From: Neorhodopirellula pilleata
GTDB lineage: Bacteria > Planctomycetota > Planctomycetia > Pirellulales > Pirellulaceae
Direction: 5' to 3'
DNA length: 64,000 bases
Assembly: GCF_007859915.1 (NCBI RefSeq)
Contig: NZ_SJPM01000005.1
Location: 248,001 to 312,000, forward strand
The notes below the pieces were generated by a model. That model saw only the letters and a program-made list of their open reading frames with translations, was not told where the DNA came from and ran no database searches. A program made the translations under genes and the position numbers. Position 1 is the stretch's first letter; each line of letters starts with the position of its first letter. Positions 26,667 to 34,953 of this stretch are shown one piece after another.

Positions 26667-29225
26667 TCAATGATTGAAAACAAACTCGCGACCATTGAGC
26701 ACCGCCCATAAAAGGTCCTCAAGAACCTCTTGTGGCTTCGCACCCTCGACGGCGAGCATTCCCTCGGCCGCCTCGCGTTCACTGGCGTCCGGGCTGCGGG
26801 CGAGGCATCGCACGTAAATACGATCGATGGCTTGGCCTGGCGCTAACTTTTCTTCTTCAAGCCATTTTTTGATAACCCGGCTGCTGACGATCTTATTGTG
26901 CACGGTCTCGCCGTTGAGCAGATGCAATGCTTGAGACAACGAAGGTTCCGTAGAGGCTTCGCAGTCGCACACGGTCACGCGAGGCGACCGCCCGAATGTG
27001 TCGAGGAAGTAATTCGAAACGGATCCATCACCGATCTGGACCGCGCGGCTTCCCAGCGGCAAACCACTGAACTTGTCCGGCGACTCGGTGACTTGGCAGA
27101 TACAATCGAGAAGACTTTCCGCCGGAATCCGCCGGATCACGGCGTGGGCAAAGTTGCGAGTATCGTGCGCATTGGATTCGTTCGTTTGGCTGCTACGCGA
27201 GTACGCACGACTGGTGCAGATATCACGAACCAGTTTCCGGAAGTCGTAGTTGTACTCGACCAATTTGTCGCCGAGCATGTTCAACAATTCCGGGTTGGAC
27301 GGCGGGTTGCTGACCCGGAAATCATCGACTTGATCGACGATCCCCATGCCCATGTAGTGCGCCCAAACTCGGTTCGCAACGCTGGTTGCGAAATAAGGGT
27401 TCTCGGGCGATACGAGCCACTTCGCCAACACTTCGCGACGATCTTTTCCGCTGGTATCGGGTACTTCGCCGCCAAGAAACTTCGGCGCGACGTTTTGGTT
27501 CGTCACCGGATGCTTTGTTTCGCCGGAGGCGCGGTTGTAGACGATTCGTTCGCGATAGTCTTCGGCTTGCTTGCGTCCGATTTGGGCAAAGAACGCGGTA
27601 AACCCGTAGTAATCATCCATCGTCCATCGGTCAAACGGATGGTTGTGGCATTGGGCGCACTGCGTCCGAATTCCCATGAAGAGTTGCGCGACATTCTCGG
27701 ATGTCTTGAGCGTCTCTTGTTCGATCTCATAGAAGTTCGTTTGCGGTTGCGTGAACGTACCGCCGGTGCTGGTCAACAGTTCCTCGACCATTTCACTGAT
27801 CGGAACGTTGCGTGCGAATTGGTCGGTCAACCATCCCGAGTACAATAGTGCTGACTTTTTGAAGACTTGGTTGGTCGTTTTGATCATCAACAGTTGAGCG
27901 AACTTCATCGCCCAGATCTCGCTGAACTCTTTTCGTTCGAGCAGTTGATCGATCAGCGCGGCACGTTTGTCAGCGGCCGGATCATTCACAAACCGATTGA
28001 CCTCTTCTTCGGTCGGTAGCAAACCAGTGATATCGACCGTCGCTCGACGAACGAACTCATGATCGGTGCATGGACCACTGGGCAGAATCCGCAATTGCTG
28101 CAGCTTTTTATCAACCAGTTCGTCGACGTAGTTGCTCGGCTCGGATGCCGGTGGCGTGTATTGCAAACCGGCAGGCAACGTGAGGACCTGACTGCCCACG
28201 GTGTGGGTGTCGAAGCGAGCCATCACAAAGGCTTCGCCGCGTTGGCCCGCCACCACCAATCCGTCTTGATTGATTTCGGCAACGGATGCATTGTTGGTGG
28301 AAAAGGCAGCCAACCGACTCAGATCTCGAGTGGTCCCATCGGCATAAGTCGCTACGGCGACCATCTGTTGTGTCGCCGCTTCTCCTTCGAGCACCGCTTG
28401 AGGCGGGAAAATTTCGACGGAGGTCACGGCGGGCGGTTGCTGGTCAGCAGGGTCGTTCTTGGCTCCGGCTTGAAGCCAAGTCAATAGCGTTTGGTAGTAA
28501 TCGCTATCAACTTCAAAGAGTTTGCCGCCGGTGTGGGGAACCGAACCAACCGCTTTTTTGAGGAACAAGCTTTCCGACGGGACTGCCAAATTAATTCGTC
28601 GCACACCGATTTCGCGGGTGATTCGAGTGTAGTCTCCTTGCGGATCGAACCCGAATAGACTCATTCGGAATCCGTCTTTACCCTGAGCTGCCCCGTGGCA
28701 GGAACCGGTATTGCAACCCGAGCGTGTGAGGACGGGCATCACGTCTTTGACAAAGCTGATCGGTGGATGAACCGTCGCTTGGGCGACCGTGACGTCGACC
28801 TTGACGGTCGCATTGCGGAAACGAGCGGTCAAGGACGTCTTGCCGTCAGCGATCGGCAGCAACTTATTACCGTCGATCTTGGCCAATTTTTCGTCATCAA
28901 TATTCCAACGGACTTCGTTGGTCACGTCGACCGTCACTCCGTCTTCACGACGCAAAACCGCGATGAAGGTTTGGAAGTCGGCACCCGAGTTGAGCGAGAT
29001 CGACTTGGGGTAAACATCAAACTGCACCGGAGCTTGTGGCTCGGACTTGGTGACGTTCGCGTTCGGAGCGGCGGCCTGTGCCGAATGGACGACCAGTGCG
29101 CAGACGACGGTTGCTAGTAAAAAGAAACAAACAATCGCACGATGTGAGCGGCTTTCCGAGGTTTCAAAGTCCAAACAAGACGTGCCGGCGGCAAGTCCAG
29201 ATCGGTTCCGTGATACAAGGGTCAT
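26667..29225 (-). CDS. DUF1549/DUF1553 (PSCyt2-PSD1) protein with Ig-like domain
   Basis: The 852-residue exported protein has an N-terminal signal region (CFFLLATVVCALVVHSAQA), a bacterial Ig-like domain (about 55-140), a cytochrome-like segment with CNTGSCHGAAQGKDGFRMSL, a second Ig-like domain (about 255-345), then DUF1549 (with TQCAQCHNHPFDRWTMDDYY) and DUF1553 (WLVSPENPYFATSVANRVWA to the end). Such PSCyt/PSD proteins are a planctomycete speciality and are often paired with DUF1501 proteins, as here. CxxCH motifs indicate heme attachment. It overlaps the upstream PPC gene by 4 bases (ATGA). The reaction is not established. Confidence 0.88.
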   Translation of the reverse strand: MTLVSRNRSGLAAGTSCLDFETSESRSHRAIVCFFLLATVVCALVVHSAQAAAPNANVTKSEPQAPVQFDVYPKSISLNSGADFQTFIAVLRREDGVTVDVTNEVRWNIDDEKLAKIDGNKLLPIADGKTSLTARFRNATVKVDVTVAQATVHPPISFVKDVMPVLTRSGCNTGSCHGAAQGKDGFRMSLFGFDPQGDYTRITREIGVRRINLAVPSESLFLKKAVGSVPHTGGKLFEVDSDYYQTLLTWLQAGAKNDPADQQPPAVTSVEIFPPQAVLEGEAATQQMVAVATYADGTTRDLSRLAAFSTNNASVAEINQDGLVVAGQRGEAFVMARFDTHTVGSQVLTLPAGLQYTPPASEPSNYVDELVDKKLQQLRILPSGPCTDHEFVRRATVDITGLLPTEEEVNRFVNDPAADKRAALIDQLLERKEFSEIWAMKFAQLLMIKTTNQVFKKSALLYSGWLTDQFARNVPISEMVEELLTSTGGTFTQPQTNFYEIEQETLKTSENVAQLFMGIRTQCAQCHNHPFDRWTMDDYYGFTAFFAQIGRKQAEDYRERIVYNRASGETKHPVTNQNVAPKFLGGEVPDTSGKDRREVLAKWLVSPENPYFATSVANRVWAHYMGMGIVDQVDDFRVSNPPSNPELLNMLGDKLVEYNYDFRKLVRDICTSRAYSRSSQTNESNAHDTRNFAHAVIRRIPAESLLDCICQVTESPDKFSGLPLGSRAVQIGDGSVSNYFLDTFGRSPRVTVCDCEASTEPSLSQALHLLNGETVHNKIVSSRVIKKWLEEEKLAPGQAIDRIYVRCLARSPDASEREAAEGMLAVEGAKPQEVLEDLLWAVLNGREFVFNH

Positions 29226-31702
29226 GGTGCTTCCTTTTGTTGACGAAGCTGTTCGAGACGGCTCAGTGGTTTGGGGGCGGCTTTCGTTTCGGGTTTCGGT
29301 TCAACCTTCTTCGGTTCCGCTGTGACTTCTTTTTTGGGTAGTGGTTTGTCGATGCGAATCTCTCCCGTGCCGTCGGTCTGCAAGAACGTTTCGCCGTCTC
29401 TCGTGATTCGAGTTTGGACGACCATCGTCTTGTGAGTGCCTGTCTTGGCATCGGCGGCGATCACTAACGGGAACGTGACGGCGGTATCGCCGAGTGTTAC
29501 CTTCTTGGTCGCTTCCGGGCACGTCACGCCGTTGGGAATGCCGACTAATTCGACTTCGATTTCGCCTGTGATATCGCGAAGCTTTTCCATGCCGATTACC
29601 AGTTGCAATTCTTGCCCCGTTTCGGCGGCCGAACGCGGGAACGAGAAATTGAATACCGGTTCTTCGACATCCAACATGATCGGCTGAGTCGAGAACGTCG
29701 CGGTGCTGCGATTGGTTCCGTAGCTAACCTGCATGATAATTGGCCATTGGCCCGTGGCTGCACTTCCGTTTGCCGTCATCGGGATCGTAACTTCGTTTTG
29801 ACCTTTGTCGATCTTGCGACTGTTGTTGACCGCGATCCCTGGAGGATTGTACAGCGTCTTAAAATACACTGGATTATCGAACCCTTCGTCACGCTTGATC
29901 CGAACGAGCAACTCTTTGCTGCCGCGACGTAGGATCGGGGTTTTCGGCTGGACGAGTTCAACTTCGAACGGCATTTTCTCGCAGACCGCTGCGGCAGCTC
30001 GGTCGGTGTAGTGATCTCGCATCGCACGTTGATTTTGTCCCAGTAAAATTTTGTGATACTGGAGCAGTTCTCCGTTAACGGCTTGATCACCAAGTTTGCC
30101 AACGCCAACGATGTCGAACAAGCTTGCTCCGTATTTCGCGTCCGCCGTCGCCGTCAAAACGACCGGGATTTCCACTCGTCCGCTGGGAATCGGATAGGTC
30201 GTCGCGGTAACGCCAGGGGGCAAGGCATCGAGTGTCAATTGAATTTCTTCATTGAAACCATCCCGCGATGCCGTCACTACCATCGCACTTTGGCCACCGA
30301 CCGGGATGGGCATCACGACCGCTTCGTCACGACGGAGTTCTTGTAGAGCGAGCGAGAAACTGGGTTTCTGCCGCGTGACCTCGATCGCGTAGTTGTGCAA
30401 TGGACTGCCTTCTCGCAAATGGTCATACACACGGATCGTGTGCGTGCCATCGACGGCGGCGGAGAACGTGAAGTAACAATCTAGCTTCCCGCCCATGTCG
30501 TCCCCGCTCTTGATCGTCTTTCCATCGGGTCCAAAAACGTTCACGACACCATCAAGCGGCGAACGGAGCGTTTCGCGTGCGAATAGCTGAATTCGAAACG
30601 ATTCCCCTTTCTTGCAGTCAAAGCCAAAGCAATCGTAGTCGTTCGGTTCACGCAATACGCCGCAAAGCAAAGCTGGAACGCTGCACTTGGGAGGTTCGCG
30701 GTAATTGTCGTTGGGTTCGACTTCGTTGACGATCGGAAGGTTGCCGACGCGAATGTAATTGGGCGTTGGCGAAACACCGGAGGCGTTCGCTGTGACCACG
30801 GGCCAAGGTTGTGTTCGCTCTGCATTACTCGAGTTGGGATCGATCAAGTCCGTTGGTAGTTGCAAGGTTGCTTCACTAACGGTTCCGTCGATATCAATGA
30901 CTGATGCTTTGAAAACATCTCCTTGGACACCCCCGGAAGGGATGATCGTCGTCGGCCTCGGGAACGAACCGACATGCAATCGGTAGCGACAGTGGTCTCG
31001 GTTACCACCGAAAGAGCTATCACGGACAAGGACGATGTACTTTCCGTCTTCCTGTGGCGTGAAGGAACACACCCCGTCTTGTTGGAACAGTGTTGAATCA
31101 TCACTGACGGCAACTTCGAACCGCTTGTCATTCAGGATCGCGATGAACGGGTCGAGCGTGTCGCGGTTTTGTAAATCGGAACGATGTCGAGTGCCTTCGA
31201 TTTCCACCGTCAGCTTTTGGCCTGCCTTCAAATCAACCTGAAAATAATCAACATCTTCCCGATCGATGTTGCCTTCGATGGTGTGGTCCATCTTGACTAA
31301 TTGTGGGGCGGCGAAATCGTTGTTCGGCTCAACTTCGTCGATAATAGGCATCGTGCCAACGCTCAGAAAACGCAGGTTGGCCACGCCGCTATCAGTCACC
31401 AAACGGTAAGGATATTGCCCTGGATCTAAATCTGCGGGAGTCTTCACCTTGATCTCGACCGACTTCTCATCGATCGCCTTGACCTCCAACACCTCGACGC
31501 CGGGAACATCGAACAGAATTTCACGGGCGTCGCCGAGCTGCTCACCGACCAGTTTAATCGTCGCTTCGCCACCGCGAGTCACGCCGAGCGGTTGGTGATA
31601 GACCACCTTCGGAAAGGCCGCCTGAGCATCGCCAACGGAAAAGCAAACCGAAACGAAAATTACCGAGAAACCGAGAAGGCGTTGGATTCGTTGGGACTTC
31701 AC
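29222..31702 (-). CDS. Exported protein with pre-peptidase C-terminal (PPC) domains
   Basis: An ATG at 31765 is possible, but a GTG at 31702 has GGGAGA seven bases upstream and gives a clean signal peptide (RLLGFSVIFVSVCFSVGDAQA), so it is preferred (826 aa). The start of the mature protein is an IPT/TIG-like fold (PLGVTRGGEATIKLVGEQLG). Two PPC beta-sandwich domains follow (DEVEPNNDFAAPQLV and NEVEPNDNYREPPKC are their typical openings), then more beta domains, and a Pro/Lys/Glu-rich tail. No protease active site is evident. It is the second gene of the four-gene DUF1501 operon and probably works in the envelope. Confidence 0.8.
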   Translation of the reverse strand: MKSQRIQRLLGFSVIFVSVCFSVGDAQAAFPKVVYHQPLGVTRGGEATIKLVGEQLGDAREILFDVPGVEVLEVKAIDEKSVEIKVKTPADLDPGQYPYRLVTDSGVANLRFLSVGTMPIIDEVEPNNDFAAPQLVKMDHTIEGNIDREDVDYFQVDLKAGQKLTVEIEGTRHRSDLQNRDTLDPFIAILNDKRFEVAVSDDSTLFQQDGVCSFTPQEDGKYIVLVRDSSFGGNRDHCRYRLHVGSFPRPTTIIPSGGVQGDVFKASVIDIDGTVSEATLQLPTDLIDPNSSNAERTQPWPVVTANASGVSPTPNYIRVGNLPIVNEVEPNDNYREPPKCSVPALLCGVLREPNDYDCFGFDCKKGESFRIQLFARETLRSPLDGVVNVFGPDGKTIKSGDDMGGKLDCYFTFSAAVDGTHTIRVYDHLREGSPLHNYAIEVTRQKPSFSLALQELRRDEAVVMPIPVGGQSAMVVTASRDGFNEEIQLTLDALPPGVTATTYPIPSGRVEIPVVLTATADAKYGASLFDIVGVGKLGDQAVNGELLQYHKILLGQNQRAMRDHYTDRAAAAVCEKMPFEVELVQPKTPILRRGSKELLVRIKRDEGFDNPVYFKTLYNPPGIAVNNSRKIDKGQNEVTIPMTANGSAATGQWPIIMQVSYGTNRSTATFSTQPIMLDVEEPVFNFSFPRSAAETGQELQLVIGMEKLRDITGEIEVELVGIPNGVTCPEATKKVTLGDTAVTFPLVIAADAKTGTHKTMVVQTRITRDGETFLQTDGTGEIRIDKPLPKKEVTAEPKKVEPKPETKAAPKPLSRLEQLRQQKEAP

Positions 31703-31901
31703 TGAGAAATCTCCCTTCGAGGTAATGCGAGAATGAGGTGAATTAATAATCAAGGTGTAAGCCACTAAACCATCAGTGGTTCATTCAAACTTGACCTTGG
31801 ATTTAGACCTCGGCGATAGCACGTGGACTTTCGACGATTGGCAGTCCGGGCCGAAACTCTTGGCGAGTTTCGCTACCCTGAAATCAAATCTTGGTAACAC
31901 G

Positions 31902-33221
31902 CTAAGCGAGAATGTTGTTGATGACTTTTCCGCCGTCGACAATCTCGATCGGACGAGCACCTGGTGCCATCAACTCCTTGTCCGCCACGATCCCGAGTAA
32001 GTGATACATCGTGGTCGCCAAGTCTGCGGGCGACACCGGATCGGAATCCGGTTCGGTAGCAGTGGAGTCCGACGCACCATGGATCATTCCGCCCTTGATT
32101 CCACCACCGGCGAGCATCACGCTGAACACCTTCGGCCAGTGATCCCGACCGGCGTCATTGTTGATTTTCGGCGTGCGACCGAACTCGCTACTGACCATGA
32201 CCAACGTTTCATCAAGCATGCCACGTTCGGAAAGATCGTCGAGTAATGCCGACAGTCCTTGATCGAGAGCAGGCATCTGCGATTTGATGCTGTTGGTGAT
32301 CGAAGCGTGCATGTCCCAGCTTCCGTATGTCAATGTGACCAACCGCGAGCCGGCTTCGACCAAACGCCGAGCCATCAGCATGCGGGCACCCGCTTGATTG
32401 CGTCCGTATCGGTCGCGCATCTTAGCGTCTTCTTTGGTCAGGTCGAACGCCTCCTTCGCCGCAGGCGTGTCCAGCAAATCGTAAGCGCGTTCATAGAACG
32501 TGTTCATCGCAGACACGTTGTCGGCAGCCGTCATCGAGACAAAACGCTGGTTAATCTTCTCGAGGGTCTCGCGACGACGGACGAAGCGCTGGGCATCCAC
32601 GCCACCGGCCAAGTTCAAATCGCGAACCTTAAAGTCATCACGAGCCGGATCCGAGCCGAGCGCGAATCCGCTGTACTTGCTCGGCAGATAGCCCGTTCCC
32701 GCGAACTCATTGGGAACGTTTGGAATGCAGATATAGGCTGGCAAATTATTGCGTGGGCCGTATTCGTGACTGACCACGGAACCGAAGCAAGGATACTGAA
32801 TCGCCGGACTCGGCTTGTAGCCCGTGAACATATTGTGAGTGCCGCGTTCATGAGCGGCCTCACCGTGGGTCATCGATCGAATCACACAGTACTTGTCGGC
32901 GCGTTTGGCCAACTCGGGCATCGAATTGCAAATCGTCTCGCCGGTGTTGGTCTTGACCGTGCCCATCTCGCCGCGGTATTCGAGCGGGCTATACGGCTTC
33001 GGATCCCACGATTCTTGCTGCGCCATCCCACCGGGCAGATAGATGTGAATCACGCTCTTGGCTTTGGCTTGAATGAAGTCGTAGTGCTTCAGTTCGGCAG
33101 CCGCCCGCCGCATCAACAGATCGGGAAGCGACAATCCGAGCCCGGCGGCGGCACCCGCCATTAAAAAGCCTCGTCGACCAAACATACCCGGCTGGGTCAA
33201 AGGATTTCCTTGACAAAACAT
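31902..33221 (-). CDS. DUF1501 protein with Tat-like signal
   Basis: The 439-residue protein has an N-terminal twin-Arg signal (FGRRGFLMAGAAAGLGLSLP), then a DUF1501 (sulfatase/alkaline-phosphatase-like) domain with VIHIYLPGGMAQQESWDPKP, MTHGEAAHERGTHNMFTGY and SSEFGRTPKINNDAGRDHWP. These conserved His/Asp/Glu residues could bind metal. Planctomycetes encode many DUF1501 proteins next to DUF1549/DUF1553 proteins, as here; their substrate is unknown. It begins the operon that continues with the PPC, DUF1549/1553 and WD40-cytochrome genes. A 199-base gap separates it from the PPC gene start. Confidence 0.9.
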   Translation of the reverse strand: MFCQGNPLTQPGMFGRRGFLMAGAAAGLGLSLPDLLMRRAAAELKHYDFIQAKAKSVIHIYLPGGMAQQESWDPKPYSPLEYRGEMGTVKTNTGETICNSMPELAKRADKYCVIRSMTHGEAAHERGTHNMFTGYKPSPAIQYPCFGSVVSHEYGPRNNLPAYICIPNVPNEFAGTGYLPSKYSGFALGSDPARDDFKVRDLNLAGGVDAQRFVRRRETLEKINQRFVSMTAADNVSAMNTFYERAYDLLDTPAAKEAFDLTKEDAKMRDRYGRNQAGARMLMARRLVEAGSRLVTLTYGSWDMHASITNSIKSQMPALDQGLSALLDDLSERGMLDETLVMVSSEFGRTPKINNDAGRDHWPKVFSVMLAGGGIKGGMIHGASDSTATEPDSDPVSPADLATTMYHLLGIVADKELMAPGARPIEIVDGGKVINNILA

Positions 33222-33616
33222 CTTGCCATCTCCTGCTTGCGATCGTGTGAAAGAATTCTGTTAGCAAAACAAGTCAATCGCTTTACCCAGCGGAAACTTT
33301 TCTTGCAAACAAAATGGTGGGTGGGAATTCGCTGGCAATCGAGACTGAAGGAGCCTGAAACAGACGTTCAGTTGGTCCGAGTACCAATGAATTGTTAGGT
33401 GGGAGCCCTTCTTATCGGCCACATTGCGGCCGTCAGAATTGCCAAAACTCTCCTGATGGTAGCAAAACCTCACCCCCTGTCAAATATAAGCGGTGAATTT
33501 CCAGCGGATTTTTCTGAGTGGATCGACGTACGCAAAGGCGAGGCTCTAACCAAAAGTTCCAGCCGACGAGGTGAAAAATGGTTGCTGTGAAACTAAAAAA
33601 ACAATTGCAGGGCTGT
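33222..33616. other. Intergenic region upstream of the DUF1501 operon
   Basis: This 395-base stretch has no credible gene on either strand. It should contain the promoter of the minus-strand DUF1501 operon and the end of transcription of the hypothetical gene at 33617. No clear motif was recognised. Confidence 0.55.
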
Positions 33617-34072
33617 TTATTCGGTGTCGCGAATCTGTTTCAGAAGCGCAGCAAAGACAAGTTCGTTGGCCTCGAAGTCGCGGATTTCGGCTTGCATTTG
33701 AGCCAAGATCCGACCCGCGATCGGCATTTGGTCTCGCGTTGAAATGGGAGCATCCAGTAGCACAACCCGCGACAAGATGACCAAATCAAGGTAATAAAAA
33801 CGCAAGTCCATCGCTCGCTCGTCATCACCCGCCCCAGGCAAAACGACGTTTTCTCGCTCGACATCCTCGTATTGCTCGCGGATCATCGTATCGAGTTCGT
33901 TGAGGATCACCTCATCTTCTCGGGTGATCGGAAGCGTCTCCAACGATACAAATCCGCCGCTGGGTAGCTCAAACGTCACGCCTTGATCGCCTTCGTCCTT
34001 GGCGCGTGCGACCAAAGACCAATTGTCGGGATAGAGCAGTTTCAGGCCGAAGCCTTCAAACGTCGATGGCAT
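33617..34072 (-). CDS. Hypothetical protein (151 aa)
   Basis: I do not recognise the family. The protein is soluble, without signal peptide or membrane segment. The N-terminus (FEGFGLKLLYPDNWSLVARA) and the beta pattern GVTFELPSGGFVSLETLPI resemble small PsbP/Mog1-like or DUF1795-type folds that begin with a LYP-D-W motif; this is a loose resemblance. The C-terminal half is helical and acidic. It starts 3 bases after the thioesterase stop, so rpsR, thioesterase and this gene form a likely operon. Confidence 0.7.
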   Translation of the reverse strand: MPSTFEGFGLKLLYPDNWSLVARAKDEGDQGVTFELPSGGFVSLETLPITREDEVILNELDTMIREQYEDVERENVVLPGAGDDERAMDLRFYYLDLVILSRVVLLDAPISTRDQMPIAGRILAQMQAEIRDFEANELVFAALLKQIRDTE

Positions 34073-34075
34073 GAT

Positions 34076-34522
34076 TCAGAGGCCCTGTAAACGAGATCGA
34101 ATGGGATCGGGGATCGACGTTTTGGTCAATCGACCGCCTTCAGCCAAGCGACAGCAAACAACGACGATCTTGCCGGTGGCGATTCGGCGAGTTTGGCACT
34201 GGATTTCGAATCGGTATATGACACTGCTATCGCCAATTCGATCGATGTGGAGGTCAAGTTCGAGCACATCTTCGAACCGAGCGGGACCGTGGAAATCACA
34301 GGCGACCGAAATTCGAGGCCACGTCACACGGTGGTCGTCATCGTGCGACGGCATTACCGCAACGCCGATCGAACGCAGAAATTCGTGTTCGACCGATTCC
34401 ATCATCGGAAAGAACGCCGAAAAATGAACGATTCCCGCCGCGTCGGTATCTCGAAACTCGACGCGGCGTTGGGTTTGAAAACGGGGCGACGAATCGCCGC
34501 CGCCTTCGATCGAATCACTCAC
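34076..34522 (-). CDS. Acyl-CoA thioesterase, 4HBT (hot-dog) family
   Basis: The hot-dog core is visible: VEFRDTDAAGIVHFSAFFPM with the Asp of 4-hydroxybenzoyl-CoA thioesterases (RDTDAAG-VHF), then VACDFHGPARFEDVLELDLH. The protein should hydrolyse a small acyl-CoA thioester; the substrate is unknown. The open frame begins at 34777 but its first 85 codons overlap rpsR in another frame. A GTG at 34522, 7 bases after the rpsR stop, gives a normal 148-residue protein and is the preferred start. Confidence 0.82.
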   Translation of the reverse strand: MSDSIEGGGDSSPRFQTQRRVEFRDTDAAGIVHFSAFFPMMESVEHEFLRSIGVAVMPSHDDDHRVTWPRISVACDFHGPARFEDVLELDLHIDRIGDSSVIYRFEIQCQTRRIATGKIVVVCCRLAEGGRLTKTSIPDPIRSRLQGL

Positions 34523-34529
34523 GCGGCGA

Positions 34530-34808
34530 CTACTCGCCAACGAATGGCAGCAACGCCATGAATCGGGCTCGCTTGACAGCCGCCGTAACGGCGTGCTGGC
34601 TCGCGGCAGTGCAACCGCTCTTCCGGCGACCCATGATGCGGCCTTGGCGATTGACCATCTTGGACAACAACTCGATGTCTTTGTAGTCAACGTACATCGG
34701 TCGAGGGCGATGGCCGTCGACGAAAATCGGATCTTTTTTACGGGTACGGCTGCGAACGCGTGACCGCTTACGGGCACGACTTCGCGTGCTCATCGGACGT
34801 GGGGGCAT
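34530..34808 (-). CDS. rpsR: 30S ribosomal protein S18
   Basis: S18 is a small-subunit protein that binds 16S rRNA with S6. The 92-residue frame has a strongly basic N-terminus (STRSRARKRSRVRSRTRKK) and the conserved core VDYKDIELLSKMVNRQGRIM-RR, with SGCTAASQHAVTAAVKRARF near the end. The usual neighbours (rpsF, ssb, rplI) are absent; instead it leads a small cluster with a thioesterase and a hypothetical gene. If another rpsR exists elsewhere, this could be a paralog. Confidence 0.95.
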   Translation of the reverse strand: MPPRPMSTRSRARKRSRVRSRTRKKDPIFVDGHRPRPMYVDYKDIELLSKMVNRQGRIMGRRKSGCTAASQHAVTAAVKRARFMALLPFVGE

Positions 34809-34953
34809 GGTTTTCCTGAATTGAAAAGGCGAATGGTCTAGTACGGTCGGTTCGATTCGCTCATCACTGAAACAATTTCAACCGACTCGCCGGTCCCGCG
34901 ACGAATTGCGGGCCGAGTATTGTGTGTTGCCGAGCAATAATTTGCAATGCGTC

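Noticed and set aside
32259..33164. 301-codon plus-strand frame opposite DUF1501
   Set aside because: The DUF1501 gene on the other strand has all family motifs and a Tat-like signal; the opposite frame does not.
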